DNA of 9,093 nucleotides from Candidatus Bathyarchaeota archaeon (GTDB lineage: Archaea; Thermoproteota; Bathyarchaeia; TCS64). This document shows positions 5,551 to 9,093 of the stretch, one piece after another; position 1 is the first letter of the stretch, and the number at the start of each line of letters is the position of its first letter. Both the position numbers and the translations under genes were made by a program. Location: NCBI GenBank assembly GCA_030613835.1, contig JAUWLH010000048.1, forward strand, positions 1 through 9,093. The letters are read 5' to 3'. Below the pieces are notes generated by a model. That model did not search any database and had not been told where the DNA came from. It was given only the letters and a program-made list of their open reading frames with translations.

Positions 5551-7743
5551 ATGGAAAACATCACACTTAAGATAGCGGAAGCTCCGCAGAATCTAGTCGG
5601 CAGGGGAATAGCCGTCGTGGACCCAAGGGTCATCCAGGAGAAAGGGTGGCAGAGCGGAGATGTAATAGAGATCAGCGGAAAAAAGAGGACGTTCGCAAAG
5701 CTATGGCCGGGACAGACCGTTGATTATGGCCGCGGCCTGATCCGCATAGACGGGTACATGAGGGCCAGCATCGGCGCAGGCCTGGACGACAGGGTCAAGA
5801 TAAGGAAAGCGGATGCAAAACCCGCGATGAGTCTGATACTTTACCCGACCGAGCCCCTCCGCATAGTGGGCGCGGAGAACTACCTCACACAGCTCATGGA
5901 GGGCAGGGTAGTCAACCAGGGCGCAAACATCACCATCAACATCATGGGCCGCAGGATAGACCTGGTCATCACCAAGGCCGAGCCCAAGGCGGACGCCGTC
6001 ATCATCAACAGGAACACGAGGATACAGTTCACTGACAAGGCCCCAAGGCAGACCCAGAAGAACATCCCCAACATCACCTACGAGGACATAGGAGGACTTG
6101 ACAAGGAGATCGCTAAGGTCAGGGAGATGATAGAACTCCCACTGAAGCACCCAGAGCTCTTCGAGCGCCTTGGAGTGGAGGCACCCAAGGGAGTGCTGTT
6201 GCACGGCCCACCGGGCACGGGAAAGACTCTGCTAGCAAAGGCAGTTGCTAACGAAACCCAGGCCAACTTTTACCACATAGGAGGCCCCGAGATCATGAGT
6301 AAGTTCTACGGAGAGTCTGAGGGCAAGCTCAGGGAGATCTTCAAGGAGGCACAGGAGAACGCACCTGCCATCATATTCATCGACGAGATCGACAGCATCG
6401 CCCCCAAAAGAGACGAGGTCAGCGGGGACGTCGAGAAGCGCATTGTCTCCCAGCTGCTAACCATCATGGACGGCCTTGAGAGCAGGGGAAAACTGGTGGT
6501 CATAGGGGCCACAAACAGGCCAAACGCACTGGACCCGGCGCTCAGGCGTCCCGGCAGATTTGACAGGGAGATCGAGATTGGCTTACCGGACAGGAAGGGA
6601 AGGTACCAGATACTGATGATCCACACAAGGGGAATGCCGTTAACGGACGCCGTGGATCTGGAAGCGGTCGCAAACAGGACACATGGCTTCGTAGGCGCAG
6701 ATCTGGAGGCACTGGTCAAGGAGGCCGCAATGGGAGCCCTGAGGAGGGTGCTCCCCGAGATCAACTTGGACGAGGAGAGCGTACCAGCTGAGATCCTTGA
6801 GAAGATCAACGTCACGATGGACGACTTCGAGGACAGCCTCAAGGAAGTACCTCCAAGTAGCATGAGAGAGGTCCTCGTGGAATCACCCAACGTCCACTGG
6901 GATGACGTGGGCGGCATGGAGGAGACGAAACAGGAGCTGAAGGAGGCCATAGAATGGCCACTCAAGTACCGCGAGATCTTCGAGCACGCCGATGTCAAAC
7001 CACCAAAGGGCATAATGCTCTACGGCCCACCAGGCACGGGCAAGACCCTGATAGCCAAGGCGGTGGCAACCGAGTCAGAGGTGAACTTTATCAGCGTCAA
7101 AGGTCCCGAGCTGCTCAGCAAGTGGGTCGGAGAATCCGAGAAAGGAGTAAGGGAGATATTCAGGAAGGCCAGACAAGCCGCGCCCTGCATCATCTTCTTC
7201 GACGAGATCGACAGCATCGTGCCACCCAGGGGTAAGGACCTGGGAACCAACGTCACAGGTAGGGTAGTCAGCCAGATACTCACAGAGCTAGACGGGCTAG
7301 ATAACCTCAAAGATGTGGTAGTCGTAGCGGCAACGAACCGCGTAGATATGGTAGACCCCGCGCTTATGAGGCCGGGCAGGATCGACAGGATACTGTACAT
7401 CCCCAACCCCGACCTGGAGGCAAGGAAGGCCATCATGAACATCCACACGAGGGGAAAGCCCCTTGCGAATGATGTAGATCTGGACAAGCTATCCGAGTTA
7501 ATGGAAGGCTACAGTGGAGCGGACATCGCTGCGACATGTGACGCTGCAAGCCAGTCGGCCATCCACGAGCACCTAATGAAGTACAGTGACCCCGTCGAGG
7601 CAACCGAGCATAAGGACGAGGTCATGGTTAAGATGGAGCACTTCAGCAGGGCATTCGAGAAGGTAAAGTCCAGCAGCTACCAGAAAGCAACCATCTATTG
7701 GGACCAGGAGAAAAACTCCCCCAACAACAACATCATAGCCTAA
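5551..7743 (+). CDS. Cdc48/VAT-type AAA+ ATPase (archaeal p97 homologue)
   Basis: A 730-residue hexameric unfoldase using ATP to extract and unfold proteins, full family length. The N-domain comprises a double-psi barrel (about 4-90, SGDVIEISGKKRT) and a second lobe (about 92-165) with GRVVNQG and IMGR. D1 has Walker A GPPGTGKT at 219-226, pore loop KFYG at 251-254, Walker B IIFIDE at 274-279 and arginines R333 and R336 in the LRRPGR finger region. D2 repeats this: Walker A GPPGTGKT 492-499, pore loop KWVG 524-527, Walker B IIFFDE 547-552 and RPGR 607-610. All catalytic residues of both rings are intact. The C-terminus ends in NNNIIA and lacks a hydrophobic-Tyr-x (HbYX) tail used for docking to the proteasome. 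Alternative unfoldase work with Hsp20 fits the operon. The family call is very secure. Confidence 0.97.
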   Translation: MENITLKIAEAPQNLVGRGIAVVDPRVIQEKGWQSGDVIEISGKKRTFAKLWPGQTVDYGRGLIRIDGYMRASIGAGLDDRVKIRKADAKPAMSLILYPTEPLRIVGAENYLTQLMEGRVVNQGANITINIMGRRIDLVITKAEPKADAVIINRNTRIQFTDKAPRQTQKNIPNITYEDIGGLDKEIAKVREMIELPLKHPELFERLGVEAPKGVLLHGPPGTGKTLLAKAVANETQANFYHIGGPEIMSKFYGESEGKLREIFKEAQENAPAIIFIDEIDSIAPKRDEVSGDVEKRIVSQLLTIMDGLESRGKLVVIGATNRPNALDPALRRPGRFDREIEIGLPDRKGRYQILMIHTRGMPLTDAVDLEAVANRTHGFVGADLEALVKEAAMGALRRVLPEINLDEESVPAEILEKINVTMDDFEDSLKEVPPSSMREVLVESPNVHWDDVGGMEETKQELKEAIEWPLKYREIFEHADVKPPKGIMLYGPPGTGKTLIAKAVATESEVNFISVKGPELLSKWVGESEKGVREIFRKARQAAPCIIFFDEIDSIVPPRGKDLGTNVTGRVVSQILTELDGLDNLKDVVVVAATNRVDMVDPALMRPGRIDRILYIPNPDLEARKAIMNIHTRGKPLANDVDLDKLSELMEGYSGADIAATCDAASQSAIHEHLMKYSDPVEATEHKDEVMVKMEHFSRAFEKVKSSSYQKATIYWDQEKNSPNNNIIA

Positions 7744-7753
7744 ACTGAAGCGT

Positions 7754-7780
7754 GGCTCCTAGCCTTTTCTCTCCCTTTTT
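7754..7780 (+). terminator. Probable terminator after cdc48
   Basis: Eleven bases after the stop codon a small GC-rich hairpin (GGCT at 7754-7757, loop CCT, AGCC at 7761-7764) runs straight into a pyrimidine tract with TTTT and TTTTT. Archaeal RNA polymerase terminates mainly on U-runs, so the tract alone could suffice and the 4-bp stem may be incidental. Confidence 0.55.
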
Positions 7781-7791
7781 AACCCAGATAC

Positions 7792-7800
7792 CTATATTAA
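7792..7800 (+). promoter_or_regulatory. TATA-like box of the aIF5B gene
   Basis: CTATATTAA, after the cdc48 terminator, is centred about 44 bp before the ATG at 7840, giving a leader of about 15-20 bases. A poorer candidate, GTCATAAC at 7811-7818, would give a leaderless mRNA. TTAACC occurs at 7779-7784 and again at 7797-7802. It shows that aIF5B is probably transcribed separately from the chaperone operon. Confidence 0.45.
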
Positions 7801-7839
7801 CCGTCTTTTGGTCATAACAGGCGGGTACGCACTTTGCCG

Positions 7840-9093
7840 ATGAGACAGCCAATAGTATGCATGCTGGGTCACGTAGACACAGGAAAGACAAGCCTCCTCG
7901 ACAAGATCAGGGGAACAGCGGTACAGATGAGGGAGGCCGGCGGCCTGACCCAGCAGATAGGGGCCAGCTACTTCCCGTTCGACACACTTGTAGCCATCGT
8001 CCAGAAGCTGATGCAAAACGTCAACCTCGACGTCAAGGTGCCAGGTCTCCTCGTAGTGGACACCCCGGGTCACGAGGCCTTCGCAAACCTCAGGACCAGG
8101 GGTGGAAGCGTGGCCGACATTGCCATATTGGTCGTTGACGCCATGCACGGCTTCGAGAACCAGACCTTTGAGTCCCTCCAGATTCTCAAATCCAGAAAAG
8201 TGCCGTTCATCATCGCGGCCAACAAGATCGACAGGGTCACAGGCTGGAAGTCAGAGGAGAACAGGCCCTTCATGAAGGCTTACAACGCCCAGAACAAGTG
8301 GGTCAAGGAGGACCTTGACAACAGGCTATACAACATGATGGGCACCCTCAGCAGGGAGGGGATGGCAAGCGATAGGTTCGACAGGGTACGTGACTTTACC
8401 AAGAATATCGCCATCGTACCAGTCAGCGCCAAGACGGGCGAGGGAATAGGAGAATTATTGATGGTCCTCATCGGCCTCACCCAGCAGTTCCTCGAACAGA
8501 AGCTCCAGGTCACGGACGGACTGGCCAAGGGCACGGTCCTTGAGGTCAAAGAAGAGGTGGGTCTGGGCACAACCCTCAACGCCATCATCTACGATGGCAC
8601 GCTACACGCCGACGACACCATAGTCATAGGCGGCAGGGAAGGCCCCATTGCCACCAAGATCAGGGCTATACTGATACCCCAGCCACTGGAGGAGATCAGA
8701 GACTCTAAAAAGCAGTTCAACGCCATCCAAGAGGCCCACGCAGCCGCGGGTATCAAGATAGCCGCACCCAACATCGATGACGCGATACCTGGAGCACCCC
8801 TCCTAGCCATAGGGGAAGGCATGACGCTTGAGAGGGCCATGGAGGAGGTCACCTCCGAGATGGAGCAGCTCAAGGTCCAGACAGAGAAGACAGGGATCAT
8901 GGTCAAGACCGATACTCTTGGCAGTCTGGAGGCCCTCGTTGAGAGTATCAGGGCAAAGGACATCCCCATTAGGACAGCAGATATCGGTGACGTGAGCCGA
9001 AGAGACGTCATGGATGCCCTCAGCGTCAAATATAAGGACCCGTTCCTCGGGGCAATACTGGCGTGCAACGTCAAGATCCTGCCAGACGCCGAG
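7840..9093 (+). CDS. infB: Translation initiation factor aIF5B (IF2-like GTPase), 3' end outside window
   Basis: A GTPase promoting ribosomal subunit joining and initiator tRNA placement. The frame stays open for 418 codons to the window edge; archaeal members are near 600 residues, so about a third is missing. The G domain carries G1 GHVDTGKT (10-17), G2 around T37 in REAGGLTQQIGA, G3 DTPGH (74-78), G4 NKID (128-131) and G5 SAK (196-198). Domain II follows at about 226-335 (GTVLEVKEEVGLGTTLN). A helix (327-345) precedes domain III, which is cut off; domain IV is absent from the window. There is no long charged N-terminal extension as in eukaryotic eIF5B. The ATG at 7840 directly precedes the conserved RQPIV. 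A TTG two codons upstream (7834) would add only MP. It carries Thr rather than the His usual in G1 of many archaeal and bacterial factors. Confidence 0.95.
   Translation, partial: MRQPIVCMLGHVDTGKTSLLDKIRGTAVQMREAGGLTQQIGASYFPFDTLVAIVQKLMQNVNLDVKVPGLLVVDTPGHEAFANLRTRGGSVADIAILVVDAMHGFENQTFESLQILKSRKVPFIIAANKIDRVTGWKSEENRPFMKAYNAQNKWVKEDLDNRLYNMMGTLSREGMASDRFDRVRDFTKNIAIVPVSAKTGEGIGELLMVLIGLTQQFLEQKLQVTDGLAKGTVLEVKEEVGLGTTLNAIIYDGTLHADDTIVIGGREGPIATKIRAILIPQPLEEIRDSKKQFNAIQEAHAAAGIKIAAPNIDDAIPGAPLLAIGEGMTLERAMEEVTSEMEQLKVQTEKTGIMVKTDTLGSLEALVESIRAKDIPIRTADIGDVSRRDVMDALSVKYKDPFLGAILACNVKILPDAE

Noticed and set aside
6306..7487. Long minus-strand open frames (235 and 155 codons) opposite cdc48
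   Set aside because: Ser-rich translations are the usual mirror of a GC-rich coding strand. Both catalytic cassettes of Cdc48 are encoded on the plus strand throughout.
1..9093. CRISPR arrays, insertion sequences, prophage or toxin-antitoxin genes
   Set aside because: No spaced direct repeats, no transposase-like frame, no terminal inverted repeats and no small paired genes were seen. Every gene is intact apart from the one cut by the window edge.

Overview
This is an ordinary-looking but gene-dense piece of an archaeal chromosome. The archaeal assignment rests on three things. The right end carries a Cdc48/VAT-type double AAA+ ATPase and an archaeal/eukaryotic-type initiation factor aIF5B. 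Several start codons lie 25-35 bp after TATA-like boxes, as expected for leaderless or near-leaderless archaeal mRNAs. Shine-Dalgarno motifs are sparse. The Cdc48 N-domain, the small Hsp20 and the GHVDTGKT P-loop of aIF5B look to me most like the TACK superphylum, possibly a Nitrososphaeria/Thaumarchaeota relative. That placement is from memory of family sequences and was not computed. No ammonia-oxidation or methanogenesis gene is visible.

Left half (157-4217), accessory metabolism and transport. A ten-helix EamA/DMT permease (minus) is divergent from a branch-1-like nitrilase (plus). The nitrilase converges on, and overlaps by 17 bp, an MFS carrier of the oxalate/formate or monocarboxylate type (minus). 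The MFS gene is divergent from a small alpha/beta-hydrolase of the Fes/esterase-D (PF00756) type (plus) that starts with TTG. A plausible reading is a small catabolic island in which an organic nitrile or ester is imported, hydrolysed and its acid exchanged. Only the gene order and families support that. A perfect ACAAAC-N7-GTTTGT inverted repeat sits between the MFS TATA box and its start codon and looks like an operator.

Middle (4219-5038). A 218-residue protein with a C-terminal ACT-like fold and a possible helix-turn-helix N-terminus (minus) ends 1 bp from the esterase stop. It is transcribed divergently from the chaperone operon. The shared 163-bp intergenic region holds two outward TATA boxes and four TATGACA/TGACATA-type repeats, so joint control of regulator and stress operon is conceivable.

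Right half (5039-9093), core proteostasis and translation. hsp20 and cdc48 are 20 bp apart with a Shine-Dalgarno in the gap, forming a likely two-gene protein-quality-control operon. It ends at a short hairpin plus T-tract. The aIF5B gene then starts from its own probable promoter and runs off the window after 418 codons, in domain III.

There is no stretch over 300 bp without a gene. I saw no RNA gene, CRISPR array, insertion sequence or obvious pseudogene. Positions 1-156 hold nothing I can name.
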